From Azadirachta indica (taxonomy: Eukaryota > Streptophyta > Magnoliopsida > Sapindales > Meliaceae): a stretch of DNA of 64,000 nucleotides. A model generated the notes under the pieces. That model saw only the letters and a program-made list of their open reading frames with translations. It was not told the origin of the DNA and did no database searches. Position 1 is the stretch's first letter. The number at the start of each line of letters is the position of its first letter. The translations under genes and the position numbers were made by a program. Positions 24,641 to 36,963 of the stretch are shown in pieces. The stretch covers positions 14,653,182 to 14,717,181 of the forward strand of contig CM040445.1 in assembly GCA_022749755.1 (NCBI GenBank). Reading direction: 5' to 3'.

Positions 24641-25788
24641 GAAAGGTCTTTTTGATTAATTAATTACTAAAGACGGTAACAATGTTCTTTAGGTTTCTAG
24701 TATAGTTTTACCAATTATTTTATATTTCTATTTTTTAATGCTGCACTACAACTGAAAGATGAATCAGGGAAGGTGTGATTTTGGCATAAAGTATACCTTA
24801 CGGCTGGTTTCCATAAACAAAAATAGACCAACTGAAACATATGGACCCCTATTTGTCTGGAAATAATTAATTTTAAACTGTGTATTCGAAACATATGTCA
24901 TGAGGATAATGGTCTAGTCATTGGTAATTAAATATCGAACCAATGTTACACGTTCATATATATGTATATATATATATACATATACACACACACATAGCTC
25001 AATAATTCTATAAGTTTATATATATTTTTATACTATTTTAATGTACTAATAAATTTAAATATCTTTTATGATTGAAATTAAATTTGACGCATGTAATTAA
25101 TTCATAATTAATGTATTATAATTAATATATACATAATTAATATATATACACGAAATAATCGATAGTCACATATTTGTATATGTATATTTATATTTATTTG
25201 TAAATTATTAAATTTGTATCCTTTTAACAATCGAAATTAAATTTGATACGTATATTAATTATATATGTTAAATTTAATAGTTGTTAAAAATGTATAAATT
25301 CAATAGTTTATAAATAATATAAATATATGTATAAAATTATGAAGCTCTCGATCTTTATATATATATATATATATATATAATTAACTATTTCGCTTAATGG
25401 TCAAGTTTGGAAGAAATTGATTTAAGTTTTTTTTTTTTTTCCGAGCTAAAACGAACCTAAGCTACGCGAGAAACAAGGATAAAAAGACAACGGAATGGTG
25501 AAGAAAGATACATATATATATATATATTTACATATGTTATAACTGACATTAAAGAGTGAATCCAGAGATATTGATCATTCATTTTCATAGTTCATACGGG
25601 GTACACATTTTTTTCATTCATACCAAACACAATATTGAACATAATTAAGCACGCGTTGCAGCTTCAACTTCGTGTAGAATATATAGCAGTTGAACTATAC
25701 ATATATACAGTATTATACACGAAATTGAAGCTGCAACACTGAATATATACATATATGGCAGATGAAGGGTAGTTTCTAGACGTGATTA

Positions 25789-26271
25789 CTAATTGTATAT
25801 ACAGACTACGAAGGCAACCAAGAAGATAGCATAGAGGGTCCATGTCACGCATTTGAGCGAGGGAGGAAGTGGAATTGTGATGGCTACAAATATGGCTGTC
25901 ACTGCAAACAGAACGCCAAGTCCCTCTAGCATTCGAGCTACTGCAGGAAATTTTGAGCTCATGAATTTGCTAAGGAAGAGGAAAGTGAAAGAGAATATGA
26001 TTGCAAGACAAAGCAGATGGAACAAAGCGGGGAGTTGAGATTTAGTCTGCAATGACTGCAGAGCGATTTCAACTGCTGATGGAAAGCAAAAGCCTATCAT
26101 TATCATTGACCAATCTATGATGTTACGTTGATCATCAGCAATCAGAACAGCCGGTTGAGGATGGTGATCATTCAGTACCACCGGCAACGGTGGTGGTGCT
26201 GGTGGGGTGGGGTGGAAGATTTGTATGAAAGTTGATAGAAACGAAGCCTTGAAACGATTTACCAAGTCCAT
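25789..26271 (-). CDS. Small four-helix membrane protein, paralog C
   Basis: An intact single-exon gene for 160 residues, function unknown. Same layout as paralog A: basic aromatic start MDLVNRFKASFLSTFIQIF, a shorter proline stretch (PTPPAPPPLP), then ALIADDQRN-type residues with an extra Ile (RNIIDWSMIM), and four hydrophobic segments ending VAFVVCIYN. The first 75 residues are almost identical to paralog D, while the middle differs from A and D (QTKSQLPALFH; KFMSSKFPAVARM). A TATA-like box lies at 26362-26368, about 91 bases upstream. Up- and downstream flanks are shared with A and D. Confidence 0.72.
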   Translation of the reverse strand: MDLVNRFKASFLSTFIQIFHPTPPAPPPLPVVLNDHHPQPAVLIADDQRNIIDWSMIMIGFCFPSAVEIALQSLQTKSQLPALFHLLCLAIIFSFTFLFLSKFMSSKFPAVARMLEGLGVLFAVTAIFVAITIPLPPSLKCVTWTLYAIFLVAFVVCIYN

Positions 26272-26361
26272 TAATTGATGACAACTAAATTAAAACTATG
26301 AAGGAAGAAGAAAGAGGGTCAGATGATTAGAGATGGATGCGAACAATTTGGTTTGAGGGGG

Positions 26362-26368
26362 TTTATAA
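26362..26368 (-). promoter_or_regulatory. TATA box of membrane protein paralog C
   Basis: TTATAAA on the minus strand in the conserved context GAGGGGGTTTATAAG, about 91 bases before the ATG. Confidence 0.5.
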
Positions 26369-26939
26369 GCAGAAAAGTATTCTGAAATATTGTTACCGAA
26401 AGCTACACTGCAACATGTCAATTTTGGAGACGTTTAATTTTAAGAGGGAGACTTGACTGACCTAAGTCATATTAAAAGATTTTGTGGAATTCATTTATAG
26501 AATATCCGAAGAAGCGTCTACAATGAACTTTGAGTTTAGTGTTCAGAAGATCAAGACAGGAGATTGAACAGCAGAAAGAAAGTGAGAAAATGACATTAGT
26601 GGAACGAATATTATCTATATCTGACTCATTAGATCACTTGGATACTGATTGACAGACAGGAAAGAGAATGTGATGATAAAGAAATATGAAGGTAAGGGCA
26701 GGGGAAAATTATTCAAAAGGATTGTAGTTAAGCCGCCGTCAAGGCACCATGGCGTCATACGTGCATTTTCCATGTTTTTCAGTAGTACTTTTACTGTAAA
26801 GAAATATATTTAATTAATACTTTTGTATTCTATGCAACATTATAGGAAATTATTGCTATGTGTCACGTGCATGGATATTTAAATAACGAATAGTTTTGTT
26901 TTTTAATTACTAATAGTAATATCACATGTTAGATGTCTA

Positions 26940-27841
26940 TTGGATATTAGAGATCCCAAAAAAAAAAAAAAAAAGGAATCCGAGAACCATATGAGTTTAG
27001 ATCGAATTTGCCCGTACCATATCAGTTTATGATACGATTATGATAACGAGTTTTTTAAAACTGAGTGATATGTGGTCTGGATGCTGTTCTTGTTTGAAAA
27101 CTGCAATACTGAATTACATATCCGAATATAATTTTTTTGATTTTGTATTTTATTTGATACTTTAATTTGTTTTATAAGTTAAAGAAAAATAAATTTTAAT
27201 AACACCGTTAGTTAAATACTTATAAATTTTGGCCCTTTAATCACGCTTATTGGGTTTACTTTCGTTATGAATTATGCATATTTAATTTAGGAAGATATAT
27301 GAAAATGAAATATGGACAGTTTGTAATAAATTGAGAGTGTGATCTTTTCCTATTGAATTGTATATACTGTTAATATAGGTATTAAAATATCAATTAATAT
27401 TATTATTTAAACTTACTTTATTTTATAAATTAAAATATGTTACAATAAAAGTGAATGAAATTAACACCAACAAAAAATATAAAAAGTTGTAAAGTATAAA
27501 TATAAAAATGAAATAAAATGAAATATTAAAAAAACAATTTTTCAAACTGATCCGATTATATTTTTAAAAAAAAATGATGTTTCAATCCGATGCTATTCTA
27601 TAAAAAAAAAAATATGGTTCCAAAACTAAAATGAATCGCACTTTACTATGATCCGATTTTTATGCAATCCTTGGCTAATTATAAGTCAATTCAATTCAGT
27701 TTTAATTAATTCACTTAAATGTGCACGAAATATAAAATTTTGTCATTTTTAATGCTAGTTTACATAAAATTTTTTTATTAATTATTAATAGTTTTTGTTT
27801 AATAGGCTTAGATGTTAGACTAATTGGCAACCAATGTGAAG
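26940..27841. other. AT-rich spacer, no supported gene
   Basis: Contains a 17-base A run at 26957-26973 and further A-rich tracts near 27566 and 27602. The sequence is very AT-rich. It may include the lost 3' part of the adjacent Gypsy element, but I see no pol motif in it. Confidence 0.4.
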
Positions 27842-30750
27842 TCACTCTTGGATCAATTCTTGGTATATTCTTATGAGACTAGGTGAAACATTTGCGTGCT
27901 TTATCAAAAAGTTAATAAGTCTCCTTTTCTCCTTCTCAGGCAATTGAGAGTCAATTTTTATAACCCGTTCAAGCCTTATTGGATTAAAAGACAATGATTT
28001 TAATTCTTTTACTAGCTCAACTGTTGGCTTCATTTATTTTTGTTTCGTCTTTTTTTCCAACTTCTCTATCACCCTCTATTGTTTAGCATCTTCCTTGCCT
28101 ATTTCTTCAACACATTGTGTTGTTATGCAATAAGATTTTTTGGAAAAAACCGCAAAACATGTTCAGGCACTCTCTGATCACCATGCATTATAATCGATTC
28201 CTTTGCCTGCTCTAAATTTGAGTTTCAAATATTTTATGCTTTCCACTACCTTTGTTTTCCTTATAAAAGGTCTTCCTAAAATTATGGTTTATGGCATCTT
28301 CAAATCCACAACTTAAAATTCAATCATTGTGGTTTTTTGATATGGTTTATCCCTCATGATTAGTGATAACTAAATTGAACTTAGTGAGAGAATGCAGGAA
28401 TTAGCAAACCCATACAACGCTGTGTCCACAAGTCCCATTTTTAGATTCTTGTTTTTCAAGGAATTTAAAGTCTCCTTAAATATTATGTCAACTAAGCTCC
28501 CAACGTCCACCAAAGCTTTACTAACCTTGGCTAAATTGAACTCTAGGGTATCCATTGAGGCATCATCATGAGGATAATTAACTCTCACTTCATCCTAATT
28601 TGTGAACATAGTTGGAATTGATGCTAACCTTGACTTCTTCTCTACTCAGACATTCGTCACATGTTGGCCCACTGAAGCATTTAGCAAGGAATATTTTGAA
28701 TATCTTTCTAACATTATTAAAGTTCCCTATTAATGTTGATCTATTTGAGATCACTGTATTCTTATGAACCAAATCCTCAAATTCTGATATTTTCTACTCA
28801 AAACCTTATCTTATTTCCAATATTCTTACCCTATATTCGTCCAAGTAATTGTTTCGCACCAGGATTTCCACTTGCGCTGGTAGGTCTAAATACTGATCAA
28901 TTTAATACTTGTGATCTTAATAAAATGCAAATCTTCTTTCCCTACCACAAATATTCAAAGCTGACCTCAAAGGACATAGTCTTGGCAACGAGCTTAAATT
29001 TTTAATCTTCTCATAGATCGCTGATAAGAGTATATTTAATTAGTAAACTTTCTTCTATCTTGCACTAAACAACTCTTTTGACCCTATCCCTAGGTGAGAG
29101 AGGTAAATCTTTCTACTGCTCAGTTCTTTTTTTTTACCGTAGGCGCTATAACCCAAAATCAACCATCTGTTCAGATCTGTCATCATATCAAGGCATTAGA
29201 AATCCCTATTTCTCTGCTGAATAAATTTAGGATGAAGTCTCTATACATCTCTTCTGTTTCTCCTATCCTCAGGTTTTGAACTCCTCTCTTTATCTCTTGA
29301 GCCTTGTAATCTTCCTTCTTTTTTATTCAACAATATTTAATTTTCGATTTCAATCTCATTAAAGATCACCTTTCATGATGTTCACATGTGGTCATAGTTA
29401 TCTTGTCAACAGCGAACCATCCTCTATCTACACAACCCTTTCTTAGGACCTTCTAAGGCTAATGGATAGGTAAATGCCCTTGCTTTGATAACCTCCTCAT
29501 GATATTTCTTTATGAAACTTTGCAAAGTTTCTTCTTTCCTTTGTTTCAATAGTAGCAATAAGTTGGGATTCTTTGTTGTAGCCATAACTCGCTTGAACTC
29601 ATTAATGAATTACTCATAGAGCTTATCAAAACTTCTCACACTTCTTAACTTTAAATTCATATACTACCTTCTTGTTTGCCCTTCTAACGTCAAGGAAAAC
29701 AAAGGGCATATTTGTAACTTCATCAAGCTATAAATCATCATTATCTCTCTAAAAAAATTGATGTGCATTGTCAGGTTCATTTTTCCCTATATACGGTGTA
29801 ATCTGCGATATTTTAAACTTCCACGGCGACATCAAATCTTGAATTTATTTGGAAAATGGCAACTTTAATAAGAACGCCAATCCTTTTAGTTGATCTTCAC
29901 TATGTTGTTAATCTTTTTTCCCCTGAGCTTGTAACTCCTCAGTAAGCTTTGAATTCTTTCTTCCATCTCTTTTTTGCTCACCACTTGATTAGCTACATAT
30001 TCAACCTCATTCTACATTTTCTCCTTAATAGTTTTCTCCTTGTCCTTTCTACATTTTTAGTTCAAGTAAGTTCTCATGTCCACCAAACTTACACTGTGTT
30101 TAGATCTTTTTTTGCTCCAATCTTGGCCACGCTAAACATAAAATGATATTTGCTCTGGTTCCTCCTAGATCTACAAGGTTGCTTCTTCATTCTGGCCTTT
30201 ATGCACATTTTCCTAAACCCAAGCTTTTCCCTTATGAGCAAATGTGTACTTCTTTTTATGGTGATTATTCTACTCTTATAGTCTATTCCCTGACCTACCC
30301 CATGAGGGTAATTCTATACATTGAACCCCTCGTGGGGTAACATTTTCTTTATTCTCCAACAATCTCGCAATTCTTGGAATCTGTCCCCTAACTAATCCTT
30401 CCCGAATCATTTTCTTAAGACTCTTAATTTCTTTTTCCATAGCCCTTATCTTGCTTTCTAAAGCCTTCACCTACATGTCTTTCTCTAGGTATCGTCGTCT
30501 ACTTTCTTAAAGTATTCGCGTATTGCACAATGTGAGCTACATCTACATCTCCAATATAAATTGCTATTTGTCCTTAAGATTGCTGCAATGAAGTTGGTTA
30601 AGAATTTGAATCCGACGAATCTTCTCCATGAATCCTTTCTGTTGGATGCCTTCTGGTAACTTCTTGTTCTTTGTTTTCTACCATTATTCTCTCTTTCAAT
30701 AACTGGGGTTGTATGGCTTCTTGAACGCTTTTTCATAGACAGCACCAAAT
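27842..30750 (-). mobile_element. Decayed Gypsy retrotransposon (gag, protease, start of RT)
   Basis: Minus-strand order is gag then pol. 30276-30748 gives Lys/Arg-rich gag N-terminal frames with a coiled coil (KIRAMEKEIKSLKKMI). About 29400-29790 reads in broken frames as a retrotransposon gag core, for example KQRKEETLQSFIKKYHEEVI and YSLMKL. 28370-28588 is the protease region (PHDDASMDTLEFNLAKV, then LVDVGSLVDIIFKE; the expected D-S-G-S is D-V-G-S). 27842-28033 matches the segment just before Gypsy reverse transcriptase (KIDSQLPEKEKRRLINFLIK). RT, RNase H and integrase are missing. A primer-binding-like TTTGGTGCTGTCT lies at about 30738-30750 after a possible LTR end (TTAACA). The element is dead. 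Confidence 0.8.
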
Positions 30751-32690
30751 GTTAATACTAAAAATTTACAACTTCGATACCAAACACCAAAGTATGTAGA
30801 GATTATGTGATTCCTTCCTTCCATGTTTGAGTTATCTGTAAAACAGAATAATAATAAAAAAGAGCCAGATTTTCTAACAAAAACCTCTGATGCTTAAATC
30901 AATTTATGGGTTTTCTTATTTAAGTAAAATTCAATAAAAATTTTGGTAGAGTTTTAGTGTTAAAGTTAGAATTATGTACCTTTTTTTCTCACTTTACCTT
31001 CTTTTTATAGTGTTCTTGATGAACCAATAGTCATATTTTATTTTATAACTGAAGATTATAACTAAATCTTTATAATTGTCCAATTATGAACAATTATTAA
31101 TTTGATTCTTGTCAGAGTTATAATTTTGCATTTATTCTCTTTGCAATCTCCATCTGATCTGAATAGATTTCTTCATGAATACCTTATCACTTGTTGAATT
31201 GAGGAGAAATTTGTCTTTTAAACAATTTTTCATCCAACGGTCATATTATTTGGATAATGGAAAACTTTAATGAACTTCATAATTATATAATCATGCGCAT
31301 TCATTAGTGCAATTTTTCTCGAATAGTTATAATTCTTCATTTATCCTCCATTAATGTCAATACAAGTTAAACTTTATCAAATTAATTTAATCAGAATTCA
31401 TCTAATCCAACCAGAATCTGCCTCAGCACAACGTTGACTTTCTTGAACCTAGGTCATTCCCCAAACAAAAACTCTATTATATATACAATAAAAGCAGTTC
31501 AACAATCTGTTACTATCATGTTATTCAATAAAATTTAGTCATATATATTTTTAATTAACATATACAATTAGTTTTTACATAAAGGTTTCAATATATTGAC
31601 AAATTTAAAATGGTATGAAAAAGGGAAAGATATAATTAAAACTTTTGTTCCTACAAAGATATTTTCAGATTGTTTTTGGCATAATTAGCTAATATAACTT
31701 CTTTTGTCGCTAAGAATTTTTTTAACATTAGTAACATAACTAACTATGGGTATATGTAGTATGAAGTTATTGACAAATTTTATGTTGCGATTTATTGATA
31801 AGGATATTCTGAACACAAGGATTTAATATCATTATAAAAATTGTCTGTACAATTTTTTTTTTAGCTTAAAAGGAGTATAAACAATAAATTTACTATAATA
31901 GAAAACTATATTACAACCAGTACACCTCTCCATAGTTATATAAATCTAGAGATAATTCAGAAGATTCGAATAAAAATTTTGCAAGGCGACTGTAGAATAT
32001 ATCTGAAGATTCAAAGAAATGGCGATAGGTAAAGAAGGTAAAGAGACTTTAGTGTAAAAAAGAATGAAACAAACTAATATATGGTCGACATTTTTCATTT
32101 TCTGTTAGAAATAGTGGCCAAGTGTCTTGGTGGCCAAAAATAGAGTCTGGTCCATTGGAAGAAAAATCTCACTTTTTTCTTCCTCTAGGCTAAAATGAAC
32201 TAAAATGGGGAGTTTTTCCCTTTTTCTCTATCATTATTGTCCTAAATAACCATCTTCATTCATTTTGCTTTATCGTTGACTACCTATTAAAGAACTCACT
32301 AACGAAACGTTCAGATATTGGAGATAATATCTGATAGATTTGGAGTATGAGATTTTCTATAACACTCGTTCACCCTCTCTTACAAGACCAATTTAGTTAT
32401 TCTCTTCTTCTCCATGATAGGAATAGTCTTGACTATTTTCTCAATTGACAATAGAGTCCCAAGGCCAAATGAGCCTAGCATTTTATTCTTTGAGCTTGGG
32501 AAGTTTTCTGATGACAAAAATAATTGGTAATTCTTTAAAATAAATAATAAAAATTATTGCATCACTAAACGCATATGATAAATAGTTTATTACATTTCAT
32601 ATCTATTAAACTTCTTGTAGGATTAGAATTAGTTTCTCATTAGTTTTTAAGTCTATTTAACATAATTATTTTACTTATTTTAATATACTT
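30751..32690. other. Intergenic region, possible Gypsy 5' LTR then unassigned AT-rich DNA
   Basis: 30751 to about 31500 could be the 5' LTR of the Gypsy remnant, judged only from its position. A TGTTAGAAATAGTGGCCAAG start near 32105 resembles the LTR style seen at 59640 and 61070, but I could not find a matching end. No gene is visible. Confidence 0.3.
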
Positions 32691-32696
32691 GTTTCA

Positions 32697-32860
32697 AGAT
32701 GATAGGTCTACAACTAAGTAGTTAAGGAACATCCCTTCCCATCATGTGTAGGGATTTGAGTTTAATTTGGTCTCCCTATCCCTAATGGGAGTAGTGGCTA
32801 GCTGCCCATTGTATCGGCTTTAGAAAATACCCTATTAATTAAGTTTAATTGATTATTAAT
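32697..32860 (+). mobile_element. tRNA-derived SINE, copy 3
   Basis: Starts GATGATAGGTCTACAACTAAG and carries a B-box-like GGGATTTGAGTTTAA and the block TCCCTAATGGGAGTAGTGG, like copy 2. About 200 bases (roughly 32855-33065) that are absent from copy 2's neighbourhood separate it from the rest of the duplicated block, so there was a later insertion here. Confidence 0.55.
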
Positions 32861-34198
32861 AAATCCTGGTAAACATGTAAAGTATTTTATCTTGTAAAAA
32901 AAATTTTCATATTTCAAAAATAAGTATATAGTTTTTCAACGATTATGAAAAATTAATTGTAAACAAATTAAAGATTAACGTACTTTATACTTTCTGCAGA
33001 AAAAATTAAATAGTGGTGGTTCTTCAATCTATTGCTTCATTTATTAATTACATTAGCACTATTGTTCTACCGGTAGCCACTACCCCTCTTGAAAGGGCTT
33101 TTTAATTAATTAATTACTAAAGTTGCCAATGTTCTTCAGGTTTCAAATATTAATTTACCAATTATTTTTTATTTCTATTTTTAATGCAGCACTGTGACTG
33201 AAAGATGAATCGCACATAGCAGAGCTGAAAATTTTCGACATAACTCGTCAAGTCAACATGAACACGACACCGAATTTAGAAATTTGAATTTATTTAAATG
33301 ATGTAATTAATAAATGAATTATCATAATATAAGAAGATTAATAAATGAGTCGAGTTTAAATTTAAAAGTTTTAAAATGTAAATTCGTTAATAATGTAATT
33401 AAAATTTTAATAATCATTATATTTTAACTTATTTATAATTTAACATATTTATTTTATATTTTTATATTTTAAAAACATTCAATTTTATTTAAAAATATTT
33501 TAAAAAGTATTTAGTATTATTTAGTATAAAAAAATTTTTTAATATTTGAATAGATAATATTATAAATATTTTAAAATATATTAAAAATATGTGAAAAGAG
33601 TAATACAATTATTAAATGGGTGGGATTTAGATTTCAATTTTTGACACAATTGTTAAATGAATTGAATTCAAATTAGTTTAAAATCTATTATATTTTTAAT
33701 TGATACAATATGAATACCACGAGATAATCCGAATTATCACTAGTAATAGATGGTGTGATTTTGGCATATATATATATATATATATATATAGTCGAAAATA
33801 GAACAACTGAAACATATGTTCCCGTGTTTGGAAACATTAATAATTTAAAATTGTGTATTGCAGATATGTGTCATGAGAATACTTGTTTAGTCATCGGTAA
33901 TTAATTAAATATCAAACACATTCTACATGTTAAAATTGGGAGATATATAGAAATTAAGTAATACATATATATATAAAAATTTGTTTGCTATTTATAACTC
34001 AAATTAAAGAGTGAATCCAGAGATACTGATCATACTTTTACATATAATTCATATGAAGTACACATTTTTTTAATTCGTGCTAAACAAAATATCCAGCATA
34101 ATTAAGCACGCGTTGCAGCTTCAACTTCGCGAAGATATATGCATATATATATATATATATATATGTGGCAGATGAAGTATAGTGTCTAGATGTGATTA

Positions 34199-34681
34199 CT
34201 AATTATATATACAGAATATGAGAGCAATCAAGAAGATGGCATAAAGGGTCCATGTTAGGCATTTGAGCGAGAGAGGAAGTGGAATTGCGATGGCTGCAAA
34301 TATGGCTGTCACTGCAAACAGAACGCCAAGTCCCTCTAGCACTCGAGCTATTACAGGAAATTTTAAGCTCGCAAATTTGCTGAGGAAGAGAAAAGTGAAA
34401 GAGAATATAATTGCAAGACAAAGCAGATAGAACAAAGGTGGCAGCTCGGATGGAGTCTGCAGTGATTGCAGAGCGATTTCAACTGCTGATGGAAAGCAAA
34501 AACCTATCATTATCATTGACCAATCTATGATGTTACGTTGATCATCAGCAATCAGAACAGCCAGTTGAGGATGGTGATCATTCAGTACCACCGGCCGTGG
34601 TGGTGGTGGTGGTGGGCTGGGGTGGAAGATTTGTATGAAAGTTGATAGAAACGAAGCCTTGAAACGATTTACAAAGTCCAT
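34199..34681 (-). CDS. Small four-helix membrane protein, paralog D (mosaic of A and C)
   Basis: An intact single-exon gene for 160 residues, function unknown. The N-terminal half follows paralog C (STFIQIFHPSPPPPPP, DQRNIIDWSMIM), while residues from about 73 onward follow paralog A (QTPSELPPLFYLLCLAII, KFASLKFPVIARVLEGLG). The switch also shows in silent positions near 34500. Four hydrophobic segments as in the family; the C-terminus ends FCIYN. A TATA-like box (34770-34778) lies about 89 bases upstream. Flanks from about 33070 to 35340 match those of A and C. Confidence 0.72.
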   Translation of the reverse strand: MDFVNRFKASFLSTFIQIFHPSPPPPPPRPVVLNDHHPQLAVLIADDQRNIIDWSMIMIGFCFPSAVEIALQSLQTPSELPPLFYLLCLAIIFSFTFLFLSKFASLKFPVIARVLEGLGVLFAVTAIFAAIAIPLPLSLKCLTWTLYAIFLIALIFCIYN

Positions 34682-34769
34682 TAATTGATCAAAACTAATT
34701 AAAACTACGAAGGAATAAGAAAGAGGGTCTGATAATTAGCGATGTATACAAACAAATTGGCTTGAGGGG

Positions 34770-34778
34770 TTTATATAA
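34770..34778 (-). promoter_or_regulatory. TATA box of membrane protein paralog D
   Basis: TTATATAAA on the minus strand within GAGGGGTTTATATAAG, about 89 bases before the ATG; the same position and context as in the paralogs. Confidence 0.5.
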
Positions 34779-35349
34779 GAGGAGAAAAGTATTCCGAAAT
34801 GTTGTTACCGAAAGCTACACGGCTAGATGTCAATTTGGAGACGTTTAGAAAGGGAGACAATATACATATATCCTATGACCTAAGTCATATTATAAGATTT
34901 TGTGGAATTCATTTATAGAATATTCGAAGAAGCTGTGTATGACGAACTTTGAATTTAGTGATAAACAATTGGAGGGAGAACAGGATCAGGAAATTGAACA
35001 GTAGAAAGAAAGTGAGAAATTGACACTTAAAATCAATCCGATTCATTAGATCAGTTGGATATTGATTGACAGACAGGAGATAGCATGTAATGATAAGAAA
35101 TATGAATGTAAGGACAGGAAAATTTATTAAAAAAGAATAGTAGTTAAGCAGTCAATGCATAATGGATGAGTCCTCTTGTGTCATACTTGCATTTTGCTTG
35201 TCTTTTTACCAATACTTTTACTATAAAGAAATATATTTAATACTTCTGTATCCTATGCAATATTAGTTTTCCATTTTTATAGTAAATTATTGCCAATGTG
35301 TCAAGTTCATGAATATTTAAATAACTCATAATTTGTTTTTTAATTATTA

Positions 35350-36960
35350 ACATTACACTCATCCAGCTAGACTGGACCGGAGAAGAACACACTTCCTTTC
35401 AAGGAACGTGTTCAAACTGTCATCTAAATGTTACATCAATAAATTTGTGATGTAATATTAAAAGAAATTTAAAAATGACGTGTCAATCAATAAATATATA
35501 TATATATATATATAACCAAATTAGCTATCACTTATAATATTTTAGTTTTTGTCATTCAATAATGTTAAATATTTCATTTTTTTTTACACTTTTTCACTCC
35601 ACTTTTTTATTGAAATAGATGTTATAAACTATCAAATTAAAATTCTTTTTAAGTATTTCTAATATGAGTAAAAATAATAAAATTAATTAGTAAAATTGTA
35701 AAAACTCTTTCGAGATCTTTCTATTAAAATAAAAAATAAATAAATAAATTTTAAATTTAAAATATTATCACATACTTTCTTTGAAGTTTGTGTTTATATC
35801 ACTTAAAAAGAAAGAATTTTGATCATATTACATACCTCACTTGGAGTGTTACAATTAATTGACCATCACACTTAAGGATAAAAATGTAAAAGCAATACAA
35901 AATTAAAGTTGCTTTATTGTCTGAAAAATACCATAGCTTATGCTACCTCTAGACGCCAAAAACAAAGAAAATGCAGACCTCAAAAACAGTATTTTTGCCA
36001 AAAATTTCTTATACAAACCTACAAAAATCCTAAGATCTAACTTTACGTCATGATAATCTTGGAAAATGGCAGCTAGGATTGAGTATTGGAGCGAAGATTG
36101 ACCCATTATGCCGGATTGTTAGCTCGTATATTAAAGGGTCTTGTTCACAGCCATATCAGTTTTCTATTCCTCTTCATCTTTCTCTCTTTTTCGCTTCAAA
36201 AGCTGGCTAAATTGGAGGAAACAAACTTCTTTAACTGCACACATTTATAAAAATCGCAATGGTTGTGAGTTATGTGTTAAGATTTCGAGCTCTTTTTGTG
36301 CATGCATGGTCAATTTCAAACGTAAATCTAGTTGAGGAAAGCTTGGGTATCGGTTTTAGTGTTGTGGACTTCTTGTTTTGGTTTCTCCTTAAATGACTAC
36401 CGATATGCGTTTTAGTTGTTCATTTTTTTTCAATTTGTTTCATTTCTACTACTTTTCAGTTTCAATTGAAAGTGGGTTTTTCTTATGTAGATCCATGTTC
36501 TTTTCCAGTTTTTGATACTGATGGAATTATATAAACTTCATATGAACTTTCCAATTAATTATCGTTTGATTAGAAGCAGGCCTTCTTTTGATTCGATAAA
36601 AATTAGTTTAAAAATCAACTATTATAGCTATGGAAAACATTGTACTTCTGTTTCTTTTGTTGACCACATCTTTTAGCTAGTCTCTTATTAAGTGTGTCAA
36701 TTTTATAAAATTAATGAATTTTTATAATAAAAATTATTTTATTGATTCATATATCACGGATATATCATATTTTTTCTCTTAAGAAGATTGTTAAAGTTCA
36801 TTTCTTTTTTTTTTTAAATCTCTTATCCTCTCAATGTTGTGTATTCTTGTTTGATTTCTTTTAAAAGTTTAGATGTGATGGTTTTTCCTTGATGGGAATT
36901 TATGAGCCATATTTTTCTTCTGTAACATTTCTATAAATCAACTTTTTTTCTTATCTCTGC
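35350..36960. other. AT-rich intergenic DNA, no supported gene
   Basis: Holds a TA tract at 35497-35513 and a transcript-like, less AT-rich part at 36050-36340 that could be the old first exon of the pseudogene that follows. Frames are short and I recognise none of them. Confidence 0.3.
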
Positions 36961-36963
36961 CAG

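Noticed and set aside
28733..30340. Plus-strand frames of 60-90 codons
   Set aside because: Antisense shadows of the minus-strand Gypsy gag and protease region.
32105..32540. Possible solo LTR starting TGTTAGAAATAGTGGCC
   Set aside because: No second copy, matching end or target-site duplication could be found by eye.
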